Positions 1-8,728 of a stretch of DNA of 34,826 nucleotides are shown piece by piece. The DNA lies in assembly GCA_026705345.1 (NCBI GenBank), contig JAPPAV010000132.1, positions 1 to 34,826 of the forward strand. Reading direction: 5' to 3'. The notes under the pieces were generated by a model, which had not been told where the DNA came from, searched no databases, and saw nothing but the letters and a program-made list of their open reading frames with translations. The stretch comes from Gammaproteobacteria bacterium (GTDB taxonomy: Bacteria > Pseudomonadota > Gammaproteobacteria > Pseudomonadales > Azotimanducaceae). The first letter of the stretch is position 1; every line of letters starts with the position of its first letter. The position numbers and the translations under genes are program-made.

Positions 1-2
1 AC

Positions 3-71
3 CTGGTCAACCGGAACCCGGCCCAGTCGTTCATGAACTACACCCAGGGCCACGACGCCTTCGTGCCGTGA
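3..71 (+). CDS. 3' end of an unidentified upstream gene
   Basis: An open frame runs from the window edge to a TGA at 69-71 and encodes 22 residues ending in DAFVP. Its stop overlaps the GTG start of the next gene in a GTGA arrangement, so the two are probably co-transcribed and translationally coupled. In known genomes the gene before a cbbQ/norQ-type ATPase is often a RuBisCO subunit or NorB. The visible tail is too short for me to match to either family. Confidence 0.55.
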   Translation: MVNRNPAQSFMNYTQGHDAFVP

Positions 72-907
72 ACAGTCCATCCGCCGCGGTGCTCGACGGC
101 ACGCGCCTCGCGACAAGCGAACCCTACTACCTGCCGCTCGCCGACGAGGTTGCGGAATTCGAGGCAGCCTATGCCGGTCGTCTGCCGGTCCTCCTCAAGG
201 GCCCGACGGGTTGCGGGAAAACGCGCTTCGTGGAGCACATGACCTGGCGCTTGTTCGGCGGTGCGGACATCGACGAGCACCTGGTGACGGTCTCCTGCCA
301 CGAGGATCTCACCGGCACCGACCTCGTGGGACGGTACCTCCTGAAGGGTGACGAGACGCTCTGGCAGGACGGCCCGTTGACCCGTGCGGTGCGCGAAGGC
401 TCGATCTGCTATCTCGACGAGATCGTCGAGGCGCGCAAGGACACCACGGTGCTCATCCACTCGCTCACCGACCACCGCCGGGTGCTGCCCATCGACAAAA
501 CCGGCGAACTGCTCCGCGCCCACGACGACTTCCTGCTGGTCATTTCCTACAACCCCGGCTACCAGAGCATCCTCAAGGACCTGAAGACGAGCACCCGGCA
601 GCGATTCGTGAGCCTGACGTTCGACTATCCGGACGAAACGCGGGAAGCCGAGATCGTCGCGCACGAGAGCGGGGTCGGGGCCGACGTGGCGGAACGCCTG
701 GCGGTGATCGGCGCCAAGGTCCGCAACCTGCGCGAGCACGGCTTTCGGGAAGGCGTGAGTACGCGGCTCCTCATCTACGCGGGTCAGCTCATTCGTCACC
801 ATATCGAACCGCGACGGGCCGCTCAGGTGGCCATCGTCGAAGCCGTGTCGGACGACGCCAACGTTCAGGAGGCCGTCGCCGGGATCGTCGACGTCGTCTG
901 GCCCTGA
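68..907 (+). CDS. MoxR-family AAA+ ATPase, CbbQ/NirQ/NorQ type
   Basis: This 279-residue protein is an AAA+ ATPase of the CbbQ/NirQ/NorQ group. Family members form hexamers that work with a VWA-domain partner to activate RuBisCO or to mature nitric oxide reductase. The sequence shows the EPYY element near residue 18, Walker A GPTGCGKT at 45-52, the sensor-like segment DLVGRYLL near 85-92, Walker B ICYLDE at 113-118, and the ISYNPGYQS segment typical of the group. The length fits the family (about 260-280). The GTG start overlaps the upstream TGA, and the VWA partner follows after 23 bp. The EPYY start and overall wording feel closer to CbbQ than to NorQ, but the client enzyme is outside the window, so I leave the symbol blank. 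Confidence 0.9.
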   Translation: MNSPSAAVLDGTRLATSEPYYLPLADEVAEFEAAYAGRLPVLLKGPTGCGKTRFVEHMTWRLFGGADIDEHLVTVSCHEDLTGTDLVGRYLLKGDETLWQDGPLTRAVREGSICYLDEIVEARKDTTVLIHSLTDHRRVLPIDKTGELLRAHDDFLLVISYNPGYQSILKDLKTSTRQRFVSLTFDYPDETREAEIVAHESGVGADVAERLAVIGAKVRNLREHGFREGVSTRLLIYAGQLIRHHIEPRRAAQVAIVEAVSDDANVQEAVAGIVDVVWP

Positions 908-930
908 CCGCCCTGGCGGACATCGACAGG

Positions 931-2886
931 GTGCTGGCGTTATTCGCCGAGGGCATCGCGGGTCGGCCGGTGCACATCAAGTCCTTGGCGGAGTTCACTG
1001 GCGATCCGGACCTGACCTCCCGGGACGGCATCGGCGCGAATCACGATGGCAAGGCCGTCTACCTGCCCGAGCAGATCGAACACTTCTCGGATGAGCGGTT
1101 GAACGGGGCACTCTACCGCCTGGCGACACTCGACGAACTCGGATTCCGGGAGTTCGGGACCTACCGATTCGACATCGAGACGGCACGACGTCGGGTGCCG
1201 TGGCTGGCCGCGAACCGATCCGGGCCTTTGCTGCGCGAATCCGACCTAGCCGTATTCTTCCATGCCTTTGCCCGCCCGAGCATCGCGAAGGCGTTGTTTA
1301 GGGTCATCGAGACGGCCCGTATTCGGGCCGCCGTGTCGCGTCGCTACCCGGGTACCCGGCGCTACCGGCGGTCACTGGCAGACTACTTGGCTGAGCGATG
1401 GGCGGCACCCGTCGGAGAACTTGCCGATCTCGAGGAGCTATGCGGCGCCTTGCTCGGCGTCGACGTGGAATCTCCGCTCTTTCGGCTCGCGGCCGAAGTC
1501 CTTGCGCCGGTGGCCGATGTCTACACATCGGCGGCTGCAACGGTTGCCTGCTACGAGGCGTTGGCCATCGGCGCGGATGCGGAGACGGAGACAGGGGAAC
1601 GCGCCGAAGAGACGACGATGGAATGGCTCCAGCGCGAGGCGAGGCTGGATGATTGGGACGAGGAACTCGCCGACAAGGATGCCGAGATCGCGGCACTCGA
1701 GTTCGCGGAGCTTGTCTCGGCCCAGGAGACGAGGGTGGCCAACTCGTCCGGGCAGGACGGCGACACCCGCGAGGTGGGCACGGGTCTCGTGGCGGAGCGG
1801 GATCAACTCAAACGTCGTGTCGACATGGAACGCTCGTCCGTCCGGCGAGCATTGGGAGACGGCCACGACGCCGCGTCGAGCTTCCGCTACGACGAATGGG
1901 ACTATCACAGCGGCACCTACCTGCGCGGCTGGTGCCGGCTCTACGAGGAGCGCTTGGAAGCGGAGCGCGGGGCGGTTACCCAAACTCTGCTCGACGCCGT
2001 GCGTCCCCACGTCCGCGCCGCCCGCCGCCAGTTCGAACAGGTGCGGCCGACGGGCTACCAACGCGTGAAGAAGACGCCGGACGGCGATGAACTCGACTTC
2101 GACGCCATCGTTCAGACCCGAGCCGACATCCGCACCGGCGCGTCACCGGATGAACGCGTCTACAGCCGCCGCGAGCGCCTGCGCCGGGACGTGGGCGCGG
2201 CGTTGTTGGTGGATCTCTCGGCATCCACCGACGATGTCATTCCCGAAGAACGCGAGGCCCCGATGGCGATCGGCAAAGTCCAGGATATCCGCGATCCCTA
2301 CTTCGACGACGACGATTACGACTTCGCGGCCCGCATGGCCGAGGAGGCCGCGAAGCGGCGCATCATCGACATCCTGCGCGAGTCCGTGCTGTTGCTGGGC
2401 ACGGCCCTCGAAAGCCTGGGTGATCGCTACGGCATCTACGGTTTCTCCGGCTACGGCCGCGACTGCGTCGAGTTCTACGTCGCCAAGGAGTTCGACGACC
2501 CCTTGGACGACCGCGCCCTCACCGCCATCGCCGCCATGAAGCCGAAACGCTCGACCCGCATGGGGCCGGCGATTCGCCATGCCTGCGCGAAACTGGAGTC
2601 AAGCGGTGCGGCGCTCAAGGTGCTGATGATCGTCAGCGACGGATTCCCCCAGGACCACGACTACGGGCCGAACCGGGGCGAGCACGAATACGGCGTTCAG
2701 GACACCGCCCGCGCGCTTGTCGAAGCCGAAGCCCGGGGGATCGAGACGTTCTGCGTTACCGTGGATCGGTCCGGACACGACTACCTGCGTCGAATGTGTC
2801 CGGCGGACCGGTACCTCGTGATCGAGGAAACGGCGGAACTGCCGGCGGCACTTCAGAAGACGTATCGGCAGCTCACCCGGGTCTAA
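931..2886 (+). CDS. VWA-domain protein, CbbO/NorD type
   Basis: This 651-residue protein is the expected partner of the preceding AAA+ ATPase. A long helical N-terminal region includes an acidic, coiled-coil-like stretch around residues 230-290. A C-terminal von Willebrand A domain occupies roughly 420-645, with the MIDAS motif DLSAS starting near residue 428 and a second metal-site segment, VSDG, further on. In CbbQ-CbbO and NorQ-NorD systems the VWA subunit links the ATPase ring to the client enzyme and is cytoplasmic; nothing here suggests a signal peptide. The start is uncertain: GTG at 931 is the first conventional start in frame, 23 bp after the ATPase stop, but the frame is open further upstream without ATG. 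Length agrees with NorD/CbbO (about 600-780). Confidence 0.87.
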   Translation: MLALFAEGIAGRPVHIKSLAEFTGDPDLTSRDGIGANHDGKAVYLPEQIEHFSDERLNGALYRLATLDELGFREFGTYRFDIETARRRVPWLAANRSGPLLRESDLAVFFHAFARPSIAKALFRVIETARIRAAVSRRYPGTRRYRRSLADYLAERWAAPVGELADLEELCGALLGVDVESPLFRLAAEVLAPVADVYTSAAATVACYEALAIGADAETETGERAEETTMEWLQREARLDDWDEELADKDAEIAALEFAELVSAQETRVANSSGQDGDTREVGTGLVAERDQLKRRVDMERSSVRRALGDGHDAASSFRYDEWDYHSGTYLRGWCRLYEERLEAERGAVTQTLLDAVRPHVRAARRQFEQVRPTGYQRVKKTPDGDELDFDAIVQTRADIRTGASPDERVYSRRERLRRDVGAALLVDLSASTDDVIPEEREAPMAIGKVQDIRDPYFDDDDYDFAARMAEEAAKRRIIDILRESVLLLGTALESLGDRYGIYGFSGYGRDCVEFYVAKEFDDPLDDRALTAIAAMKPKRSTRMGPAIRHACAKLESSGAALKVLMIVSDGFPQDHDYGPNRGEHEYGVQDTARALVEAEARGIETFCVTVDRSGHDYLRRMCPADRYLVIEETAELPAALQKTYRQLTRV

Positions 2887-2929
2887 CGACGCAATGACCA
2901 GATCGACTCGTCGGAGGGACCCAATCGGT

Positions 2930-3055
2930 CCGTAGGGCGCGCGGTCGCCCGTCTTAGGGCATCGCAAGGCGTCAGCCGGTTGCCACGAGAATGCGCAACA
3001 TTCTCGAAACGCGCCCGAAGGGCGGGCCGGGACGGGACAAGCCCGTCCCCTACGG
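2930..3055. repeat. Intergenic palindromic repeats between convergent genes
   Basis: The spacer between the VWA gene and the convergent lipase gene contains three GC-rich inverted repeats: GGGCG..CGCCC around 2934-2950, CGCCC-GAA-GGGCG around 3011-3023, and a perfect 8-bp stem GGGACGGG/CCCGTCCC with loop ACAAG at 3029-3049, followed by CTACGG to 3055. The last is the reverse form of a repeat family also seen at 6745-6987 and 29967-29995. On the minus strand the CCGTAG end supplies the lipase stop codon. A role as bidirectional terminator or REP-like element is inferred. Confidence 0.7.
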
Positions 3056-4984
3056 CGAGACCAGGTGATCGGCCAGCAGTTCGAGGTCCGCCGAGGGGGT
3101 ATCGCGCAGCATCTCGGCAAGGATCCGAAGGTCGTCCGAGGAGGCGGTTGCGGTGAATTCGGCTAGGGCCGGGGCATCGTCGAGGGCGACCCTGGCGAGG
3201 TCTTCGGCACGCTCGAGCCATCGGCCAGGCTCGGGATCAACCGCCTCGGTGAATCCGACAGCCCCTGCCGAGGCACGGGCGTTCATATCCTGGAGCGCTT
3301 CGTCGAGGGTTTCCATTCCGCAGATCGTGTGGACCAGGCCGGTGATGCGGATCCTCTCTGCGAGCACCTCGTAGAGGGCGCCGTCGCACTCCTCGGCGAA
3401 ATACCGCGCATCGAATTCGCCCGACAGAAGCTCGACCAGATCTCGGGTGTTCTGCGCGGGCACCAGGCGATCGAACGGCGAGTGATAGAGATGGAAGCGG
3501 GTGTCGCGTGCCGTCATTGCCTTGTGCGGCTCGGCGAGGTTGGTGAACGTGCTGAGTTGCAGCAGGGTCTTCAACGCGTCGTAGCGCGGCTCGGCGTCCA
3601 GCATCCCCGCCACGAAGTCATCGGTGAGTCGGTCGCCAGCGACCACTTGGTCGATTTCCAGGCCAACGTCGCCGTAGGCGACAAGTGGCGGAAGCACCCG
3701 CTTCGTCAGGTAGGGAATCACGGCCTCAAGATGCACGTCCCGACACCAGGGACCATCCTCGCAACGGCCGTCCAGTCTCACCAACGCGCCCCGAACCGTC
3801 TGGTAGAGGCTATGCGGCGCGCCCCCGCTGTATAGCTCGCGTACCGTGAATCCCACATCCCCGACCTGGGCGGCAAGCCAGAAAGCGACAACGCTGTGCC
3901 CGCCTTGGGAATAGCCGATGGCGACAACGTCGGCGTTGGCATCGGGTGCGCTGAAAGACCGGTAGTCGTCGCTAGCAAGCACGGCGGCGACCATGTCGAG
4001 CGTATTGATGGCGACGCGATTGGCCATCAGGTAGGTTTCGGGCTGTTGCGTTCCGTCCACGGGATCGGTGGCGGAACCGCCCCGGCCGAAGTTGTCCGGA
4101 GCGATCACCAGGTAGCCGCGCCCAGCGATCAGAGTCGCAAGGACAAACCAGCCGTCGTCGTCCCTGAGCGAACTGGGCGTCGAGCCGGTGGCATGGCTCA
4201 GCACGACGACGCGCTCCCTGGGTCGGAAGTCCGGATCGGCGGCAATGTCCGGAAACGCCACGAGTCCCGTTAGCATCGCGGGTTCTCCGTCAGGGTCGCG
4301 GGAGCTGTACGCGATGCGTTGGGCGATCACGTCGTGGGACGCCCGGCGGGCGGTCAGCTCGGGCCAGGAAAGATCGGCGATCTTGCCGACCGTCACCCGC
4401 GCCAAGGCCCGCAGTATCCACGAGTCGATTTCGTCGATTACCGCCTTGTCGATGTAGCGGTCGAACAGCCGGTTGACGCCGTATACCGACGTGGTTGTCT
4501 GTTCGACGACGGACAGCGTGTCCGATCCGCCGTGGCTGGTCTCGAAGTCGAGCTCCCCACGGTAGCGCTTGTCCTCCCCGGTTGCGTTCACCGTCACGGT
4601 ATAGGCCGTCGAGTCGGCGAGCGAGCAGGGGAGTAGGTGTTCGATGAGCTCCTCTGAGTTGCCGTCGGAGAGATCGGTCAGTTCGCGCCGAAGCGCGATG
4701 CCGCTTCCGGTGCACGGACCGGCGTAGGTGAACGCCAGGCCTTTGCGGCCGCGGTGGGTCAGGCCGACGTCGGTGGTCGACGGATCGACGGTCGCGCGCC
4801 TCGCCGGGATCGTATCCAGGAGAACGATCGGTTCGGGTGGCGGCGGCGGGGGTGGCGGGGGCGGCCCGGCGGGGACGACGGGCCCACCGCCGCCGCACCC
4901 GGCGGCTACGCCAAGACAGGCAACGGCAAAAACGCGTCGGCCAGCAACGCGGTGCTCGCCGGGTCTAGGCGACGGGCAGCTCAG
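3050..4984 (-). CDS. Secreted lipase-like alpha/beta hydrolase, predicted lipoprotein
   Basis: The product is about 644 residues if translation starts at CTG 4984, which overlaps the preceding stop as CTGA. No ATG, GTG or TTG lies between that stop and the signal sequence, so the start is a guess. The N-terminus is arginine-rich, then hydrophobic, ending in a lipobox-like VAAGC, then a run of ten prolines, an Ig-like region, and a hydrolase domain. The nucleophile elbow GYSQG has its serine near residue 359; later SPFDRLVP and LVHTICG supply plausible Asp and His. This architecture resembles secretory lipases and cutinase-like esterases that act outside the cytoplasm. The stop codon TAG lies inside a dispersed palindromic repeat. 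The substrate is unknown. The same frame is open through the 5' half of the frameshifted gene upstream, which I regard as chance rather than a fusion. Confidence 0.72.
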   Translation of the reverse strand: MSCPSPRPGEHRVAGRRVFAVACLGVAAGCGGGGPVVPAGPPPPPPPPPPEPIVLLDTIPARRATVDPSTTDVGLTHRGRKGLAFTYAGPCTGSGIALRRELTDLSDGNSEELIEHLLPCSLADSTAYTVTVNATGEDKRYRGELDFETSHGGSDTLSVVEQTTTSVYGVNRLFDRYIDKAVIDEIDSWILRALARVTVGKIADLSWPELTARRASHDVIAQRIAYSSRDPDGEPAMLTGLVAFPDIAADPDFRPRERVVVLSHATGSTPSSLRDDDGWFVLATLIAGRGYLVIAPDNFGRGGSATDPVDGTQQPETYLMANRVAINTLDMVAAVLASDDYRSFSAPDANADVVAIGYSQGGHSVVAFWLAAQVGDVGFTVRELYSGGAPHSLYQTVRGALVRLDGRCEDGPWCRDVHLEAVIPYLTKRVLPPLVAYGDVGLEIDQVVAGDRLTDDFVAGMLDAEPRYDALKTLLQLSTFTNLAEPHKAMTARDTRFHLYHSPFDRLVPAQNTRDLVELLSGEFDARYFAEECDGALYEVLAERIRITGLVHTICGMETLDEALQDMNARASAGAVGFTEAVDPEPGRWLERAEDLARVALDDAPALAEFTATASSDDLRILAEMLRDTPSADLELLADHLVSP

Positions 4985-5638
4985 TCGTCGCCACCCATGC
5001 CGAACAGGAGCAGGATCGAACTGAAGATGTTGTAGAGACCCACGTAGATCCCGACCGTCGCCGAGATGTAGTTGGTCTGTTCGCCGCGCACCACCGCGCT
5101 GGTTTCCCAGAGAATCAACGCCGAGCCGAACAGGATGCAGATGCCGGCCATCACCTGGGCGAACAACGTCGAGTAGTAGAAAATCGAAACGATCCACGAG
5201 GCCACGATGATGATTGCGCCCACGACGAGGAAACCGCCGAGGAAACTGAAGTCGCGCTTGGTCGCTACTGTGTAGATCGAGAGACCCAGGAACGCCACTG
5301 CCGTGATTCCCAGAGACTGGGCGACGATCGCGCCGCCATCGGCCAGGCCGAGGACCCCGTCCAAGCGAAAAGCCCAGAAACCCGGTGAGGGCGAATACCC
5401 AGACGAGGCCCCAGAGGCTGTTCTGGGTCTTGTGCACGGCGAATAGGAGGCCGAAGAAGACCAGCAACGTGATGAAACCGAGGTGGGGAGCGCCGATCGC
5501 GACCGCGATGGACGCCGTGGCAGCACTCCACAGAAGGGTCATGGCGAGGAGGGCATAGGTGTTGCGAAGCACCTTGTTGACTTCGATCGCCGACGGGCGT
5601 GCGGTGAGAATTCGGGGTTCGGCCATTGCGTAGTTCAT
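4981..5638 (-). pseudogene. Bax inhibitor-1 family membrane protein (YccA-like), frameshifted
   Basis: Two frames together encode a complete BI-1/YccA protein of about 218 residues with seven hydrophobic segments. The first frame, from ATG 5638, gives the family start with VLRNTYALLAMTLLWS and reaches TGFLGFSLG. The rest lies in the neighbouring frame: LADGGAIVAQSLG, then KRDFSFLGGF, LWETSAVV, NYISATVGIYVGLYNIF and the typical GMGGDD end. The shift maps to about 5350-5366, next to a GGGG run (CCCC on the plus strand), and removing one base there restores the frame. Family members are inner-membrane proteins; YccA inhibits FtsH in E. coli. A single homopolymer indel in otherwise intact sequence could equally be an assembly error or recent decay. 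An alternative start is ATG 5626. Confidence 0.85.
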
Positions 5639-5722
5639 CCAATTGTGTGGCTGTCGGGGACTATATTGCCACTCGTTTGCCGGGTTTCAAGTCGTCGAGT
5701 AGGAGCCGGTCACCAATCCACC

Positions 5723-5751
5723 TTGACAACTCCCGGGCGCGATTCGAGAAT
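5723..5751 (+). promoter_or_regulatory. Sigma-70-like promoter for tRNA-Met
   Basis: A perfect -35 hexamer TTGACA at 5723-5728 is followed after 17 bp by GAGAAT at 5746-5751, which matches the -10 consensus at four of six positions. Initiation would fall near 5758, about 20 bp before the tRNA. It may also serve the two downstream protein genes. Confidence 0.55.
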
Positions 5752-5780
5752 CCCGCACCCGGTTTGAACCGGCCCCTCGT

Positions 5781-5857
5781 GGCTGCGTAGCTCAGCTGGT
5801 TAGAGCACAGCATTCATAATGCTGAAGTCGTTGGTTCGAGTCCAACCGCAGCTACCA
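5781..5857 (+). tRNA. tRNA-Met (CAT), elongator type
   Basis: The 77-nt gene folds as a standard cloverleaf with an encoded CCA at 5855-5857. The anticodon stem-loop is CAGCA-TTCATAA-TGCTG with anticodon CAT, and the T arm carries GGTTCGAGTCC. The acceptor pairs GGCTGCG with CGCAGCT, leaving a G1-U72 wobble. The sequence resembles elongator tRNA-Met more than tRNA-Ile2, which also has CAT before lysidine modification. Initiator tRNA is excluded because it lacks the 1-72 mismatch and the GGG/CCC anticodon stem. Confidence 0.93.
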
Positions 5858-5881
5858 CTCACATCGTGAGGACATGCCCAC

Positions 5882-6307
5882 ATGAGTGAACTCAAGACGA
5901 GGCCCACCGCCTCGAGCGTGGACGCGTTCATCGACGCCGTGGACGAAGAGCACAAACGCGCGGATTGCCGGGTCGTCGCCCGATTGATGGCCGAGATAAC
6001 GGGTGCCGAAGGCGTGATGTGGGGCTCGAGCATTGTTGGTTTCGGTAGCTACCACTACCGCTACGCCAGCGGTCGAGAGGGCGACTTCTTCGAGGCCGGA
6101 TTCTCGCCACGCAAAAGGGCGTTGACGATCTATGTGATGGCGGGGTTCGCCGAATACGAAGACCTGTTGGCGAGACTTGGCAAGTACTCCACCGGAAAGT
6201 CATGCCTCTACGTCAAACGCCTGGCCGATGTCGACCTGGACGTGCTGCGGGAAATGCTGATCCGGTCGGTGGCCTACATCCGGGCCAAGTACCCGGGCGT
6301 CGCGTGA
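5882..6307 (+). CDS. DUF1801 (YdhG-like) domain protein
   Basis: This 141-residue protein matches the DUF1801/YdhG pattern. It has an N-terminal helix with VDAFIDAVDEEHKRADC, the GSSIVGFGSYHYRYASG core, the hydrophobic strand TIYVMAGF, and the TGKSCLYVKRLADVD segment followed by a helix of REMLIRSV type. Family members are small soluble proteins with a shallow cavity and no settled function; some are proposed to be chaperone-like or iron-binding. The gene begins 24 bp after tRNA-Met, and its TGA overlaps the next GTG start as GTGA, so it is probably co-transcribed with both. The start ATG lies after GTGAGGACATGCCCAC, with GAGG as ribosome binding site. Confidence 0.85.
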   Translation: MSELKTRPTASSVDAFIDAVDEEHKRADCRVVARLMAEITGAEGVMWGSSIVGFGSYHYRYASGREGDFFEAGFSPRKRALTIYVMAGFAEYEDLLARLGKYSTGKSCLYVKRLADVDLDVLREMLIRSVAYIRAKYPGVA

Positions 6308-6732
6308 CAGAGCCACAACCGCACGCTCTCGAGTTCCTGCGCCGCCGTCTTGCCGGGATGTTCCCCGGACGACGCATTGACGGAAAGCTGATTGCGGAGA
6401 ACATCGCCTTCGGTGCCGCCGTGCTCGGTGCCGGACACGTGGAACTCGTCGACCGGGATGGCTGGTGGTTCGTGGCGAGCGAGTTCAACTGGCTTGTGGG
6501 GTCCAAGGCGCACGACCGGGAGATCGAGTTGTTCGAAACCATGCTGCCGTTCCCCGAGCAATCGCCGACCGGACACCGGGCCGAAATCTACGTCACGGCC
6601 TTTGCCGAGGCGGCTTATTTTCGAATAGGGGACGCGGTGACTTGGCTCCGGGGAGAAACCGAGGGAGAGCTGCCGGACCGGCCGGTCGTCCCAGCTTGGT
6701 GCACCAACGTGCTGGCGTTCCGGTTGTCCTGA
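6304..6732 (+). CDS. Hypothetical protein
   Basis: The frame encodes 142 residues from GTG 6304, which overlaps the preceding stop by 4 nt. I chose this start over a longer frame beginning at 6202 because of that overlap. The protein is soluble and mildly acidic, with an N-terminal basic helix (ALEFLRRRLAGMFPGRR), then alternating strands containing tryptophan-rich segments (DGWWFVAS, SEFNWLVG) and PVVPAWCTNVLAFRL at the end. No catalytic motif or membrane segment is visible and I do not recognise the family. Coupling to the DUF1801 gene suggests a shared role. A 108-bp tandem repeat begins 12 bp after the stop. Confidence 0.7.
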   Translation: MTEPQPHALEFLRRRLAGMFPGRRIDGKLIAENIAFGAAVLGAGHVELVDRDGWWFVASEFNWLVGSKAHDREIELFETMLPFPEQSPTGHRAEIYVTAFAEAAYFRIGDAVTWLRGETEGELPDRPVVPAWCTNVLAFRLS

Positions 6733-6744
6733 GCATCCAAGGTC

Positions 6745-6987
6745 GGGACGGGCCAAGCCCGTCCCCTGCGGACTGCCGGTTTCGCGACCGAGGCCCCGTA
6801 GGGGCGGGGCTTGTCCCCGCCCGCGCCGGAGATTGCCGATGCCGCGGGAACGGTGACGGGCCAAGCCCGTCCCCTGCGGACTGCCGGTTTCGCGACCGAG
6901 GCCCCGTAGGGGCGGGGCTTGTCCCCGCCCGCGCCGGAGATTGCCGATGCCGCGGGAACCGTGACGGGACAAGCCCGTCCCCTACGG
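6745..6987. repeat. 108-bp tandem repeat built from palindromes
   Basis: Two full units, 6747-6854 and 6855-6962, differ at only one position, and a partial third runs from 6963 to about 6987. Each unit holds two facing hairpins: GGGACGGG or a close form, loop CCAAG, CCCGTCCC; and GGGCGGGG, loop CTTGT, CCCCGCCC. A spacer containing CTGCCGGTTTCGCGACC separates them. The block lies between the 3' ends of the convergent 6304 gene and ychF. Overlapping frames that read the repeat as a 36-residue peptide are artefacts. Confidence 0.93.
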
Positions 6988-7020
6988 TCGGGGCTCCATG
7001 CACGTCCGTGCCCGTTGCAG

Positions 7021-8112
7021 TCACACGTTGAAGCGGAAGTGGATGACGTCGCCGTCCCGGACGACGTAGTCCTTGCCCTCTAATCTTCGTCGCCCGGCTT
7101 CCCGGGCGCCGTTCTCGCCACCGTGGACGACGTAGTCGTCGTACGACACCACCTCCGCACGGATGAAGCCACGTTCGAAATCCGTGTGGATGACGCCCGC
7201 CGCCTGGGGCGCAAGGGTTCCCACCGGCACGGTCCATGCCCGGGCTTCCTTCGGACCCGCGGTGAAGTAGTGGTGCAGATCGAGAAGGCGATAGCCCGCA
7301 CGGACGACCCGGTTGAGGCCGGGTTCGTCGAGACCGAGGTCTTCGAGGAACTCCGCCCGGTCGGCGTCCTCCAGTTCGCTGATCTCGGCTTCGATCTTGG
7401 CGCACACCGGTACCACGACCGCGCCTTCCGACGCCGCGCGCATGGCCACGGCGGTGAGCATCGGATTGTCCTCGAAGCCGTCCTCGGCGACGTTGGCAAC
7501 GTACATCACCGGCTTTTGCGTGATGAAGTGGCACTCGCGAAGCAGACCGAGTTCATGGCTCGCGAGCCCGATCGAGCGAACCGGTTGGCCGGCTTCGAGA
7601 CCGGCTCGCACTCGGTCGAGAAGGGCGACCAGCACCCGGGCATCCTTGTCGCCCGCGTTGGCTATGCGCCGGTTTCGGTCATGGACCCGTTCGGCCGTTT
7701 CGAGATCGGCGAGTGCGAGTTCGAGGTCGATGATGTCGATGTCCCCGCCCGGGTCGACGTTGCCTGAGACGTGGGCGACGTTGTCGTCTTCGAAACAGCG
7801 TACGACGTGGGCGAGGGCGTCGGTTTCGCGAATGTGTGCGAGAAACTGGTTGCCGAGCCCCTCGCCCTTGGCGGCGCCGGCGACCAATCCGGCGACATCG
7901 ACGAACTCCATGGCGCTGGGTACGACGCGCGCCGGCTTGGCGATCTCGGCGACGCGCTTGAGACGTGGATCGGGAACCGGCACGACCCCGGTGTTCGGTT
8001 CAATGGTGCAGAAGGGAAAGTTCTCCGCGTCGACACACGCCCGGGTCAAGGCGTTGAAGAGCGTCGACTTGCCGACGTTGGGGAGGCCCACGATGCCGCA
8101 GTTGAAACCCAT
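7021..8112 (-). CDS. ychF: Redox-regulated ATPase YchF (OLA1 family)
   Basis: The 363-residue product is a full-length YchF, a TRAFAC-class P-loop protein that prefers ATP to GTP and associates with ribosomes. The P loop GLPNVGKS lies at residues 8-15, the G3-like segment is [20 protein letters not shown], and NVAEDG is in the G4 position. The C-terminal TGS domain ends in [17 protein letters not shown], the family signature. The histidine-free hydrophobic replacement of the catalytic Gln that defines HAS-NTPases fits the VAGLV segment. It starts only 4 bp after the pth stop, so pth-ychF is an operon, as in most gammaproteobacteria. The stop faces the 108-bp repeat. Confidence 0.97.
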   Translation of the reverse strand: MGFNCGIVGLPNVGKSTLFNALTRACVDAENFPFCTIEPNTGVVPVPDPRLKRVAEIAKPARVVPSAMEFVDVAGLVAGAAKGEGLGNQFLAHIRETDALAHVVRCFEDDNVAHVSGNVDPGGDIDIIDLELALADLETAERVHDRNRRIANAGDKDARVLVALLDRVRAGLEAGQPVRSIGLASHELGLLRECHFITQKPVMYVANVAEDGFEDNPMLTAVAMRAASEGAVVVPVCAKIEAEISELEDADRAEFLEDLGLDEPGLNRVVRAGYRLLDLHHYFTAGPKEARAWTVPVGTLAPQAAGVIHTDFERGFIRAEVVSYDDYVVHGGENGAREAGRRRLEGKDYVVRDGDVIHFRFNV

Positions 8113-8116
8113 TCGG

Positions 8117-8707
8117 CTACTCGTCGGGTGCCGGTGCGTGGAACAGGTTCATGGCTTTCTGCAAGTCGCCGCCGAGTACCAGGTCGAGGACTTCGTCGGA
8201 CAACCACGCGGCCTGCGTCGCGGCTTCGTGGTCTCGGGATGGCATGGCAACGCGCGTTAGGTAGGACACCATCCCGTCGGCGTGACCGGGATGTCCGATG
8301 CCGATCCGCAGCCGGGCGAACCCCTGGTCGTTGCCGAGCGCGGCGATCACGCTCTTCAAGCCGTTGTGCCCGTTGTGTCCGCCACCGTCCTTCAGTCGGC
8401 ACCTGCCGACAGGAAACGCCACTTCATCGTAGGCGATCAACATTTCAGCCGGAGTGATCTTGTAGAACCGGGCCACGGCGCCGACGGCTTCGCCGGAGAG
8501 GTTCACGTAGGTTGTTGGAATGAGGAGGCGGACATCGCGCCCGAGCATGTCCCCCCGGCCGATGGCGCCCTTGGACTTTCGGTCCTTGGCTAGGGTGATG
8601 CCGAAGCGCCGGGCAAGCGCTTCAAGCCATACGGCGCCAATGTTGTGGCGGGTGCGTGCGTAGCGGGCGCCCGGATTGCCGAGACCGGCGATCAGCCGTA
8701 TGGCCAC
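8117..8707 (-). CDS. pth: Peptidyl-tRNA hydrolase
   Basis: This 196-residue enzyme releases peptides from prematurely dropped peptidyl-tRNA in the cytoplasm. The start [18 protein letters not shown] carries the substrate-binding Asn11 and the catalytic His21. The PTTYVNLSG segment corresponds to the usual PxTxMNxSG, with Met replaced by Val. YDEVAF holds the catalytic-dyad Asp, and [10 protein letters not shown] has Asn in place of the usual second Gly. These substitutions are mild and the protein should be active. The gene lies 21 bp after rplY and 4 bp before ychF. The length is normal for Pth (about 190-200). Confidence 0.96.
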   Translation of the reverse strand: MAIRLIAGLGNPGARYARTRHNIGAVWLEALARRFGITLAKDRKSKGAIGRGDMLGRDVRLLIPTTYVNLSGEAVGAVARFYKITPAEMLIAYDEVAFPVGRCRLKDGGGHNGHNGLKSVIAALGNDQGFARLRIGIGHPGHADGMVSYLTRVAMPSRDHEAATQAAWLSDEVLDLVLGGDLQKAMNLFHAPAPDE

Positions 8708-8728
8708 GGCAAACTCTCACGCTACCGG

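Noticed and set aside
1438-2580. Long minus-strand frames within the VWA gene
   Set aside because: They are typical antisense frames of GC-rich codons and show no family resemblance.
3050-5638. An 862-residue fusion of a BI-1 protein with a lipase
   Set aside because: The middle part is meaningless in this frame, while the neighbouring frame continues the BI-1 protein to its normal end. A single frameshift explains both.
6465-7031. A protein with two near-identical 36-residue repeats
   Set aside because: The repeat is a 108-bp DNA tandem duplication whose length is a multiple of three, so every frame across it shows a peptide repeat. The frame overlaps the end of a better-supported gene.
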